Positions 1-5,994 of a stretch of DNA of 9,786 nt are shown in pieces (the stretch's first letter is position 1; each line of letters starts with the position of its first letter). The DNA is taken from assembly GCA_015487645.1 (NCBI GenBank), contig WFPH01000181.1, positions 1 through 9,786 on the forward strand, in the 5' to 3' direction. The DNA comes from Thermosulfurimonas sp. GTDB lineage: Bacteria; Desulfobacterota; Thermodesulfobacteria; Thermodesulfobacteriales; Thermodesulfobacteriaceae. The notes beneath the pieces were generated by a model. It had not been told where the DNA came from, searched no databases, and saw only the letters and a list, made by a program, of their open reading frames with translations. The position numbers and the translations under genes are program-made.

Positions 1-712
1 CGATGGAAGAAAGGCGGAGACGAAAACCTCCGAGAGCTTCCAGTTTACGCAAAAGGTCCACCAGGGTTTTCGGAGGCTTCAAGTCCCGGCCCCAGAAACC
101 CAGATGGATACCGGTAATCACGATTTCTCGGTAACCTCCCTCGGCAAATACCCGAGCCTGACGCAGGATTTCCTCTTCAGACAGACTTCGGGAAGGTCCC
201 CGGGCCAGAGGCACGATACAATAGGCACACCCCTGGCTGCAGCCGTCTTGAATACGCAGGAAAGCCCGAGTGTGCCCTGGAAAACGGGTGATGGGTGCAG
301 GGCTGGCCTTCCGCAATCTCTCAGCGGGAGTTACCAGGATCTGGCCCTTGAGCTTTTCCGGTGAGTTTTCAGCCAGGATTTCGGGCAGACGGAATTTTTC
401 CGCCTGTCCCAGAACGGCGATGCACTTCCTGCCGGCCTCCAAGACCTCCTGGGGAAAGGTCTGAGCATAACAGCCGGTAGCCACCACCAAGTCCGGCTCC
501 AGAGCCAAAGCCCGCCGGATGAGTTTGCGTCCTTCATAGGCCGCTTTGGAAGTCACAGCACAGGTGTTCACCACTACGATCCGAGGGGCCTCCTCCAGAG
601 AAACGGCCTGGCCTCCCAGGGCCGAAAGGGCCTCCTTGAGATAAGCCCCCTCCACCTGGTTGACCTTGCAACCCAGCGTCAAAACCGCAAACGTATCCCT
701 CTTTTTAACCAT
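1..712 (-). CDS. mtaB: tRNA t6A37 methylthiotransferase, MtaB-like (3' end missing)
   Basis: Radical-SAM methylthiotransferase of the MiaB/RimO/MtaB family; MtaB converts N6-threonylcarbamoyladenosine at tRNA position 37 to its 2-methylthio form. I translated 237 residues by hand; the rest lies left of the window. The N-terminal UPF0004 domain shows its three cluster cysteines at C15 (TLGCKVNQ), C51 (NTCAVT) and C81 (TGCYAQ). The radical-SAM CxxxCxxC is at C158, C162 and C165 in QDGCSQGCAYC, followed by IVPLARG. LGCKVNQ and NTCAVT point to MtaB rather than MiaB or RimO. The ATG at 712-710 was chosen because it sits about 6 nt after an AGGGA Shine-Dalgarno-like run and gives a normal N-terminus. 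It is divergent from the J-protein operon. The subfamily call is by motif only. A second family member, rimO, is in the same window. Confidence 0.88.
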   Translation of the reverse strand, partial: MVKKRDTFAVLTLGCKVNQVEGAYLKEALSALGGQAVSLEEAPRIVVVNTCAVTSKAAYEGRKLIRRALALEPDLVVATGCYAQTFPQEVLEAGRKCIAVLGQAEKFRLPEILAENSPEKLKGQILVTPAERLRKASPAPITRFPGHTRAFLRIQDGCSQGCAYCIVPLARGPSRSLSEEEILRQARVFAEGGYREIVITGIHLGFWGRDLKPPKTLVDLLRKLEALGGFRLRLSSI

Positions 713-731
713 CTCGATCCCTGGGGAAAGA

Positions 732-759
732 TTGAATCTTTGGAGTTTAGGATTATTCT
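732..759 (+). promoter_or_regulatory. Promoter candidate for the J-protein-lysC-cimA-CooC operon
   Basis: TTGAAT (732-737) and TATTCT (754-759) are separated by 16 bp. The -10 box overlaps the -10 box of the opposing mtaB promoter. The predicted transcript start, near 766, would leave almost no leader before the ATG at 770, so either that message is nearly leaderless or the real promoter is elsewhere. An imperfect dyad, TTTAG (746-750) with CTAAA (758-762), brackets the shared -10 region. Confidence 0.3.
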
Positions 760-780
760 AAATTGCACTATGTTTCTCAA
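752..780 (-). promoter_or_regulatory. Promoter candidate for mtaB
   Basis: Reading the minus strand, TTGAGA (780-775) and AATAAT (757-752) are separated by exactly 17 bp, each matching the sigma-70 consensus at five of six bases. Transcription would start near 745, leaving a leader of about 33 nt with an AGGGA motif before the ATG at 712. The -35 box lies inside the first codons of the divergent J-protein gene. Predicted by eye only. Confidence 0.5.
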
Positions 781-1075
781 CAAGTGGGCCAAACTAGAAG
801 AAGCTCGCAGGATTCTGGGTCTTCCCAGGGAGACCACCCGCGCGGAGATCCGGCGGGCCTACCGGCGACTGGCGGCCCGGTATCACCCGGATCGCGCCGG
901 AGATGCCGAGAAGATGAAGGCCCTCAACGAAGCCTATCAGCTCTTGATGGACTATTGTGACCATTATCGCATTGAACTGGGGCCCAACGATCGGGGGGCC
1001 GACGCGGAGGAGTGGTGGTTTCTCCACTTTGGCGAGGATCCGGTCTGGGCCGGAAAAAAGAGGGAGGAGGGTTAG
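770..1075 (+). CDS. Small J-domain (DnaJ-like) protein
   Basis: A stand-alone J-domain protein of 101 residues; such proteins stimulate the ATPase of a DnaK-type Hsp70. Helix II is around residues 23-38 (EIRRAYRRLAARY), the diagnostic His-Pro-Asp is at 39-41, and helix III follows (KMKALNEAYQLLMDY). There is no Gly/Phe region, zinc finger or substrate-binding domain, so it is not DnaJ itself. The tail, about 35 residues, is acidic and aromatic (EEWWFLHFGEDPVW) and may carry partner specificity. The ATG at 770 is preferred because the J domain then begins at a normal distance. A TTG at 740, with GGGGAAAG upstream, would add ten residues; neither start has a convincing ribosome-binding site. 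It leads a tight operon, 3 nt before lysC. Its client is unknown. Confidence 0.82.
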   Translation: MFLNKWAKLEEARRILGLPRETTRAEIRRAYRRLAARYHPDRAGDAEKMKALNEAYQLLMDYCDHYRIELGPNDRGADAEEWWFLHFGEDPVWAGKKREEG

Positions 1076-1078
1076 CGG

Positions 1079-2308
1079 ATGCTCATCGTCCAGAAGTTCG
1101 GAGGCACTTCGGTGGGAGATCTGGAACGCATCCGGAATGTGGCCCGCAGGGTGGCCCGCTACCGGGATGAAGGGCACGACCTGGTGGTGGTAGTCTCGGC
1201 CATGGCCGGGGAAACGGATCGTCTGCTTTCCCTGGCCCACGAGATTACACCCGAGCCCTCCCCCCGGGAGCTCGATATGCTGGTGGCCACCGGGGAGCAG
1301 GTCACGGCTTCTTTGCTGGCTATTACTTTAAAGAGCATGCAATACCCGGCCAGGGCCTTCCTTGGTTTCCAGATTCCGATTCTAACCAACGAGCTTTTCA
1401 CCCGGGCCCGTATCCAAGATATAAAAACAGACAAGCTGCGGGAAGCCCTTTCTCGGGGCGAAATCGTGGTCGTGGCCGGGTTCCAGGGGGTGACCGAGGA
1501 TGGCGACATCACGACCCTCGGACGGGGCGGCTCGGACACCACGGCCGTAGCCCTGGCGGCGGCCTTGGGAGCAGATCTCTGTGAGATCTTTACGGATGTG
1601 GAGGGGGTCTATACGGCCGATCCCCGCATCGTGAGCCGGGCCCGCAAGATCGAAAGGATTTCCTACGAAGAGATGCTGGAGCTGGCCAGTGCCGGGGCCA
1701 AGGTCTTGGAGATTCGGGCCGTAGAATTTGCTATGATCTATAAGGTTCCCGTGCACGTGCGTTCCACCTTTTCAGAGGCCCCGGGAACCATCATCACCGA
1801 GGAGGATGAGGAAATGGAAAAGGTCCTGGTCTCAGGTGTGACCTACAACCGTAACGAGGCCCGTATCAGCCTTTACGGAGTGCCGGATGTTCCGGGAGTG
1901 GCGGCCAAAATCTTTGGCCCCATCGCGGAACGGGGCATTCTGGTGGACATGATTATTCAAACCGGCCGTCCCGATGGCAAGGCCGATCTCACCTTCACTG
2001 TCCCCCGCACGAATCTCCGAGAGGCGGTCAAGATTGTGGAGGAAGTGGCTCGGGAGATCGGGGCTGAAAAGGTGGAAAGTTCGGAAGACATTGCCAAGGT
2101 CTCCATTGTGGGAGCCGGCATGCGCACTCACGCCGGAGTAGCCTCCAAGATGTTCGAGACCCTGGCCAAACACGGCGTAAACATCATGATGATCTCCACT
2201 TCAGAGATCAAGGTCTCCTGTGTCATCGATGAGAAGTACACCGAACTGGCGGTAAGGGCTCTGCATGAGGCCTTTGGCCTAGACCAGCCGCCTGAGGAGG
2301 AAAAATGA
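1079..2308 (+). CDS. lysC: Aspartokinase, lysine-sensitive type family
   Basis: Phosphorylates L-aspartate with ATP to give 4-phospho-L-aspartate, the first step toward lysine, threonine, methionine and diaminopimelate. The 409-residue length matches the stand-alone alpha/beta type of aspartokinase. The amino-acid kinase domain begins with KFGGTSV (residues 6-12), has GRGGSD at 148-153 and FTDVEGVYTADPR near 180. Two ACT domains follow: ISLYGVPDVPGVAAKIF, and VSIVGAGMRTHAGVASKMF with IMMISTSEIKVSCVI. These are the family's feedback-inhibitor sites; which amino acid inhibits this enzyme cannot be read from sequence alone. The ATG start has AGGAGG about 10 nt upstream, overlapping the end of the J-protein gene. 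The stop overlaps the cimA start by 4 nt (ATGA), suggesting translational coupling. An internal start at codon 246 may make a separate beta subunit. Confidence 0.96.
   Translation: MLIVQKFGGTSVGDLERIRNVARRVARYRDEGHDLVVVVSAMAGETDRLLSLAHEITPEPSPRELDMLVATGEQVTASLLAITLKSMQYPARAFLGFQIPILTNELFTRARIQDIKTDKLREALSRGEIVVVAGFQGVTEDGDITTLGRGGSDTTAVALAAALGADLCEIFTDVEGVYTADPRIVSRARKIERISYEEMLELASAGAKVLEIRAVEFAMIYKVPVHVRSTFSEAPGTIITEEDEEMEKVLVSGVTYNRNEARISLYGVPDVPGVAAKIFGPIAERGILVDMIIQTGRPDGKADLTFTVPRTNLREAVKIVEEVAREIGAEKVESSEDIAKVSIVGAGMRTHAGVASKMFETLAKHGVNIMMISTSEIKVSCVIDEKYTELAVRALHEAFGLDQPPEEEK
1799..1816 (+). promoter_or_regulatory. Predicted internal translation start for an aspartokinase beta subunit
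   Basis: GAGGAGG at 1799-1805 lies 8 nt before an in-frame ATG at 1814-1816, codon 246 of lysC. Starting there gives a 164-residue protein containing both ACT domains and no kinase domain. Bacillus subtilis aspartokinase II, Corynebacterium and Thermus enzymes are known to make such a beta subunit from an internal start at a similar place. The purine-rich stretch also encodes a Glu/Asp linker, so the match could be a by-product of codon content. Confidence 0.55.
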
Positions 2309-3906
2309 GTCGCGTGGTCGAGATCTACGACACTACCCTTCGAGACGGAACCCAGTCCGAAGAGTTCAACCTTTCGGTGGAAGACAAGCTCCGGGTAGCC
2401 CTGAAACTCGACGAACTCGGAATCGACTACATTGAAGGAGGCTGGCCGGGATCCAATCCCAAAGACGCCCGCTTCTTCAAGGAGATCCGGGACTACCAAC
2501 TGAAACATGCTCGCATAGCGGCCTTCGGGAGCACCCATCATCCCCGAAAGGAGGCCCATCTCGACGATAACCTGCTGGCTTTGCTGGAAGCCAAGACCCC
2601 GGTGGTGACCATCTTCGGAAAGTCCTGGACCATCCACGTAAAAGAGGCCCTCAAGACCACCCTTGAGCGCAATCTTGAGATTATCGAGGCCTCGGTGCGC
2701 TTTCTAAGGCCTCATGTAGAGAAACTCTTTTACGATGCCGAGCATTTCTTTGACGGTTTTAAAGACGATCCGGACTATGCCGTGGAGACCCTGCGGCGGG
2801 CCCGCGAGGCCGGTGCCGACGTGCTCGTGCTCTGCGACACCAACGGGGGCACCCTGCCCCACGAAGTGGCGGAAATCATCCGGGAGGTCAAGAAACGCCT
2901 GGGAAAGAAGATTTCTTTCGGCATCCACGCCCACAACGACTCCGAATGTGCGGTGGCCAACAGTCTCATGGCCGTCCTTGAGGGCGCCGTCCAAGTCCAG
3001 GGAACGATAAACGGTGTAGGGGAGCGCTGTGGTAACGCCAACCTCTGTTCTATCGTGCCCAATCTGGTTCTCAAAATGGGTTACGAGTGTCAGGCTGGTC
3101 GCAACCTTTCCCGGTTAACCGAAGTCTCTCGTTTCGTATCCGAAGTAGCCAATCTGCCTCATCCTCGCCATCTCCCCTACGTGGGGCGGAGCGCCTTTGC
3201 CCATAAGGGAGGCGTTCATGTATCGGCCATTCTCAGGCACCCGCGCACTTACGAACACATCGATCCCGAACAGGTAGGCAACACCCGCCGGGTGCTGGTT
3301 TCGGACCTTTCCGGTCGAAGCAATATCGTTTACAAGGCCCGCCAGTTCGGCCTGGAACTCTCCGCGGAAGACCCCGTAGTGGGCAAGATCGTGGAAGAGG
3401 TCAAGAAGCGCGAGGCCGAAGGTTACGAGTTCGAGGCCGCGGAGGCCTCGCTGGAGCTCCTCATGTACCGCCTCCTAGGCGAACCCAAGCAGTACTTTGA
3501 ACTGCTGGGCTATCGGGTGCTCGATCTTCGCCCTTCCCAGGACGGATCTCCCCTGGTGGAAGCCACGGTGGTCGTGCGGGTGCCCCCCGGGGTGGGCGAG
3601 GTGGAACACACCGCAGCCGTGGGAAACGGTCCGGTAAACGCCTTAGATCACGCCATCCGCAAAGCCTTGGAGCGTTTCTATCCCCAACTCCGGGAGATGA
3701 AGCTAGAAGATTATAAGGTGAGGGTCCTTCCTGGCATCCCTGGAACGGGAGCTAAGGTGAGGGTCCTCATCACCTCCAAAGACCCTGAACGGCAGTGGAG
3801 CACGGTGGGGGTTTCCGAGGACATCCTTGAAGCCAGCTGTCAGGCCTTGGTCGAAAGCTATACCTACAAGCTTTTCCTGGATCGAAAACGAAGAGGGAGG
3901 GATTGA
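2305..3906 (+). CDS. cimA: (R)-citramalate synthase
   Basis: Condenses pyruvate with acetyl-CoA to (R)-citramalate, which leads to 2-oxobutyrate and isoleucine without threonine deaminase. At 533 residues it matches the long CimA type. The TIM-barrel catalytic domain shows YDTTLRDGTQ at 8-17 (R13, D14), DTNGG, the metal ligands of HAHND at 208-212, and GVGERCGN at 237-244, then HKGGVHVSA. IEGGWPGSNPKD near the N-terminus is typical of CimA rather than 2-isopropylmalate synthase. The C-terminal third is a LeuA-type allosteric dimerisation domain (for example EATVVVRVP, AVGNGPVNALDHAI), the usual site of end-product inhibition. Its ATG overlaps the lysC stop (ATGA), with GAGGAGGAAAA just upstream. 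Homocitrate and isopropylmalate synthases are the main alternatives; the N-terminal signature makes them unlikely. Confidence 0.93.
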   Translation: MSRVVEIYDTTLRDGTQSEEFNLSVEDKLRVALKLDELGIDYIEGGWPGSNPKDARFFKEIRDYQLKHARIAAFGSTHHPRKEAHLDDNLLALLEAKTPVVTIFGKSWTIHVKEALKTTLERNLEIIEASVRFLRPHVEKLFYDAEHFFDGFKDDPDYAVETLRRAREAGADVLVLCDTNGGTLPHEVAEIIREVKKRLGKKISFGIHAHNDSECAVANSLMAVLEGAVQVQGTINGVGERCGNANLCSIVPNLVLKMGYECQAGRNLSRLTEVSRFVSEVANLPHPRHLPYVGRSAFAHKGGVHVSAILRHPRTYEHIDPEQVGNTRRVLVSDLSGRSNIVYKARQFGLELSAEDPVVGKIVEEVKKREAEGYEFEAAEASLELLMYRLLGEPKQYFELLGYRVLDLRPSQDGSPLVEATVVVRVPPGVGEVEHTAAVGNGPVNALDHAIRKALERFYPQLREMKLEDYKVRVLPGIPGTGAKVRVLITSKDPERQWSTVGVSEDILEASCQALVESYTYKLFLDRKRRGRD

Positions 3907-4673
3907 TGGCTATCCGAATTGCACTCGCCGGCAAGGGCGGCACAGGCAAGACCACTACGGCCGCTCTCCTGGTGCGGTTTCTGGTGAGGACCGGCCGAGC
4001 GCCAGTCCTGGCGGTAGACGCGGACCCCAACGCCAATCTAAACGAGCTCCTGGGGCTTGAAGTGGAGACTACCCTGGGAGACATCAAGAATGAGCTCCGG
4101 ACGAGCGTGCCGGAGAGCATGGCCCGTGGAGATTTTATGGAAATGCGGGTGCACGAGGCCATGGTGGAGGCCGAGGGCTACGACCTCTTGGTCATGGGGC
4201 AACCGGAGGGTCCGGGTTGCTATTGCGCGGCTCATTCCTTCCTCTCCCAGGCCCTGCAAAAACTCGAAAGAAGCTACGCTTACATGGTGGTAGACAACGA
4301 GGCCGGCATGGAACACCTGTCCCGTCTCAACATGACCGAAATCGACCACCTCCTAGTGGTCTCCGATGCTTCCTCCCGGGGCGTGCTTACCGCCGCGCGG
4401 ATCGCCGCCCTGGTAAAACCCCTTCAACTCCAGGTGACCCACAAATGGCTTCTGGTAAACCGCGCCCCTCAGACCGTTCCGGAAGCTCTCGATCGTTACG
4501 TGCATGAAACCTGTGAAAAAGAGGGTCTAAAGTTTCTGGGGTATCTGCCCGAAAGCCAAGATGTTTTTGAACTAGAAGTCTCGCAAAGACCTCTGTGGGA
4601 CCTTCCGGAGGAAAATCCTTTTATCCAGAAGGCTTATTCCCTCTTTGAAAAGCTCCTACAGGCACAAGTATAA
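3906..4673 (+). CDS. CooC/AcsF-type nickel-insertion ATPase for CO dehydrogenase/acetyl-CoA synthase
   Basis: A MinD/ParA-type P-loop ATPase of the CooC family, which delivers nickel to CO dehydrogenase or acetyl-CoA synthase. The deviant Walker A is AGKGGTGKTT (residues 8-17), followed by LAVDADPNANL. The family's metal-binding Cys-x-Cys is present at C105 and C107 in PEGPGCYCAAH, and VVDNEAGMEHLSR matches the switch region. With 255 residues it is the usual length. The ATG at 3906 is preferred over a TTG at 3903: it lies 5 nt after AGGGAGG and overlaps the cimA stop by one base (TGATG). It is the last gene of the operon, directly before a GC-rich hairpin. No CODH or ACS subunit is in view, so the choice between CooC and AcsF is open and no symbol is given. 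Confidence 0.88.
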   Translation: MAIRIALAGKGGTGKTTTAALLVRFLVRTGRAPVLAVDADPNANLNELLGLEVETTLGDIKNELRTSVPESMARGDFMEMRVHEAMVEAEGYDLLVMGQPEGPGCYCAAHSFLSQALQKLERSYAYMVVDNEAGMEHLSRLNMTEIDHLLVVSDASSRGVLTAARIAALVKPLQLQVTHKWLLVNRAPQTVPEALDRYVHETCEKEGLKFLGYLPESQDVFELEVSQRPLWDLPEENPFIQKAYSLFEKLLQAQV

Positions 4674-4714
4674 GAGGGCAGGGGGCCTAGGCCCCTGCCC
4701 TCCGGGAAGCCCTT
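4674..4714. terminator. GC-rich hairpin between convergent genes, likely terminator
   Basis: GAGGGCAGGGG (4674-4684) pairs perfectly with CCCCTGCCCTC (4692-4702) as an 11-bp stem with a 7-nt loop. The stem begins right after the TAA of the CooC-like gene. A small GGG/CCC hairpin (4704-4712) and TTTT (4713-4716) follow on the plus strand. No long T-run adjoins the large stem on either strand, so it may also act by blocking or protecting transcript ends. It probably serves both converging genes. Confidence 0.6.
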
Positions 4715-4915
4715 TTAGCAACCCTCCACCGCAGCCTTCTTTTTGACCTTGATCTTTACATCCTGTCCGGCCTCGGCCTTACACTTGCCCTTGATGGCCA
4801 CCACCATGGTCTTACCGTCGAACTCCTTGATGGTCCCCTTGCAGGACTTGGCCAGAGCACCCATGGGGGCCGCAAAGATCATCGCCATCGCCAAAGCCAT
4901 CAGTTTCTTCCTCAT
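4715..4915 (-). CDS. Small exported lysine-rich three-cysteine protein, function unknown
   Basis: I do not recognise this 66-residue protein. It starts with MRKK and a hydrophobic stretch ending in GALA, a good signal peptidase I site after residue 22, so the mature form should be a 44-residue periplasmic or outside-facing protein. The mature part has 12 lysines against 5 acidic residues and three cysteines, C25, C45 and C66, the last being the C-terminal residue. Alternating valine/isoleucine and charged residues with a DGK turn suggest a small beta-barrel or sheet. GGAGGTG lies 7 nt before the ATG, an excellent ribosome-binding site, and a strong promoter candidate is just upstream. It stands alone, divergent from the L,D-transpeptidase gene and convergent with the CooC-like gene. 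Real coding is supported by these signals and the signal peptide; a role in redox or metal binding would be a guess. Confidence 0.8.
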   Translation of the reverse strand: MRKKLMALAMAMIFAAPMGALAKSCKGTIKEFDGKTMVVAIKGKCKAEAGQDVKIKVKKKAAVEGC

Positions 4916-4931
4916 CTCAGCACCTCCCCTG

Positions 4932-4961
4932 TTGTTTTTTTATGGTAGTTTACAATATAAA
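4932..4961 (+). promoter_or_regulatory. Weak promoter candidate for the L,D-transpeptidase-panC-panD-rimO operon
   Basis: TTGTTT (4932-4937) and TATAAA (4956-4961) are 18 bp apart on the plus strand, with the -10 box overlapping that of the opposing small-protein promoter. The predicted start, near 4968, lies after both ATG candidates of the transpeptidase (4942 and 4966), so either the promoter or those starts must be wrong. Weak evidence. Confidence 0.2.
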
Positions 4962-5994
4962 TTCCATGAGCGGGAAATTCAAATATCTTAATGATCCAAA
5001 AATTCGGTTAAAAACTTGCTACAAAATTTTAACGCTGGTTGGTCTTTTTTTGGCCATCTTTGCTTCTATTATTGGTTTCGAAAGGGCCTGCCGGGCCGAA
5101 ATCCCACGGAGATATGTAGTAGTAGAAAAAGCCGGGCATCGGGTAAAACTCTACGAGAATGGGCGTGTGGTGGCCATGTTTCCCTGCTCCCTGGGCCTGG
5201 ATGCCGTGAGCCCCAAAAGGGCTCGGGGAGACTTCGCTACCCCGGAAGGGCTCTATTTCGTACGGGGCAAGCACCCTTCCAAGCGATATTACCTCTTCGT
5301 GGAACTGGATTATCCCAATCTCAAGGATATCTTGCGGGCCCGCTGGGAGGGTCGTCTCTCGGAGAAGGCCTTTTCGGAATACCTCCGGGCCTGGACCGAA
5401 GGGAAAACCATCCCCGGGTCGCTGGGCTACGCGATAGGGCTTCATGGAGGAGGCCTCAGGCGCCAGATCCAGGGGAAGACCCTACGCGACTGGACCCACG
5501 GCTGTATAGCTCTCCGGAACCAGGACATAGCCCGGCTCTACACCTTCGTGAAACAGGGAACCCCGGTTTTGATTTACAACCGGAAGCGCCCCCTGGTAGA
5601 GACGCTGGCCGAAATCGTGCCTTTAGCCTTTTCCGAGGAGAGTTGGGAAGGACGACTGAGGTTACGTTTCCCTGAAATGGACCTGGAACTTGAGCTACTC
5701 ATTTCCGGAAGCAAAAACGGCCTGAGGAGCCTTCAGATCGTAGGGTGGTCCCTTCGGGCCGAAAGAATCCTTTTCTATGTGAGAGATCTCAACGGCAACG
5801 GCCAGCTCGATCCCCTCGACACCCTTTATTCCAACGTAAAGGCTTTCCCCGGAGGATATTCCGGTCTTCAAGCCTTCATCCTTGATGAGCTTCCCCGAAG
5901 GGTATTAAACTTGATTCAGGAAAACCGAAAGGGCTGGGTTTTTACCGATGGAACTCATCCAGAGCGTACGCCAGATGCAGGCCAGGGCGGATGA
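4942..5994 (+). CDS. L,D-transpeptidase (YkuD fold) with EF-hand-like C-terminal loop
   Basis: YkuD-type enzyme expected to make or edit 3-3 peptidoglycan cross-links, or anchor proteins to peptidoglycan, outside the cytoplasmic membrane. A hydrophobic segment at about residues 29-46, then RACRAE, suggests a signal peptide or membrane anchor. The catalytic signature is intact: H168-G169, then WTHGCIALRN with H186, G187 and nucleophile C188. SPKRARGDFATPEG upstream also fits the family. The region after residue 200 is less usual and contains a 12-residue EF-hand/dockerin-like loop, D282-L-N-G-N-G-Q-L-D-P-L-D293. The start is uncertain: ATG 4942 and ATG 4966 are in frame and neither has a clear ribosome-binding site. 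The last 47 nt overlap panC in another frame. Its substrate cannot be told from sequence; a YafK/DpaA-like hydrolase is a less likely alternative because of the canonical THGC motif. Confidence 0.87.
   Translation: MVVYNINSMSGKFKYLNDPKIRLKTCYKILTLVGLFLAIFASIIGFERACRAEIPRRYVVVEKAGHRVKLYENGRVVAMFPCSLGLDAVSPKRARGDFATPEGLYFVRGKHPSKRYYLFVELDYPNLKDILRARWEGRLSEKAFSEYLRAWTEGKTIPGSLGYAIGLHGGGLRRQIQGKTLRDWTHGCIALRNQDIARLYTFVKQGTPVLIYNRKRPLVETLAEIVPLAFSEESWEGRLRLRFPEMDLELELLISGSKNGLRSLQIVGWSLRAERILFYVRDLNGNGQLDPLDTLYSNVKAFPGGYSGLQAFILDELPRRVLNLIQENRKGWVFTDGTHPERTPDAGQGG
4954..4982 (-). promoter_or_regulatory. Promoter candidate for the small exported protein
   Basis: On the minus strand TTGAAT (4982-4977) and TATATT (4959-4954) are 17 bp apart, giving a predicted start near 4947 and a leader of about 30 nt that contains the strong GGGGAGG ribosome-binding site. 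This is among the best promoter-like matches in the window. AAATTC occurs at 4959-4964, 4975-4980 and 5000-5005 within and behind it. Confidence 0.5.

Noticed and set aside
713..1078. Lysine riboswitch or attenuator ahead of lysC
   Set aside because: Only 3 nt separate the J-protein stop from lysC, and the leader before the J-protein gene is at most 57 nt, too short for an L-box.
794..1240. 148-residue minus-strand open frame opposite the J-protein and lysC
   Set aside because: Antisense shadow; no domain, and the plus-strand frames carry HPD and KFGGTSV motifs.
5016..5675. 219-residue plus-strand open frame inside the transpeptidase gene
   Set aside because: Rich in Arg/Gly/Pro with no motif, while the other frame carries the complete THGC catalytic signature.
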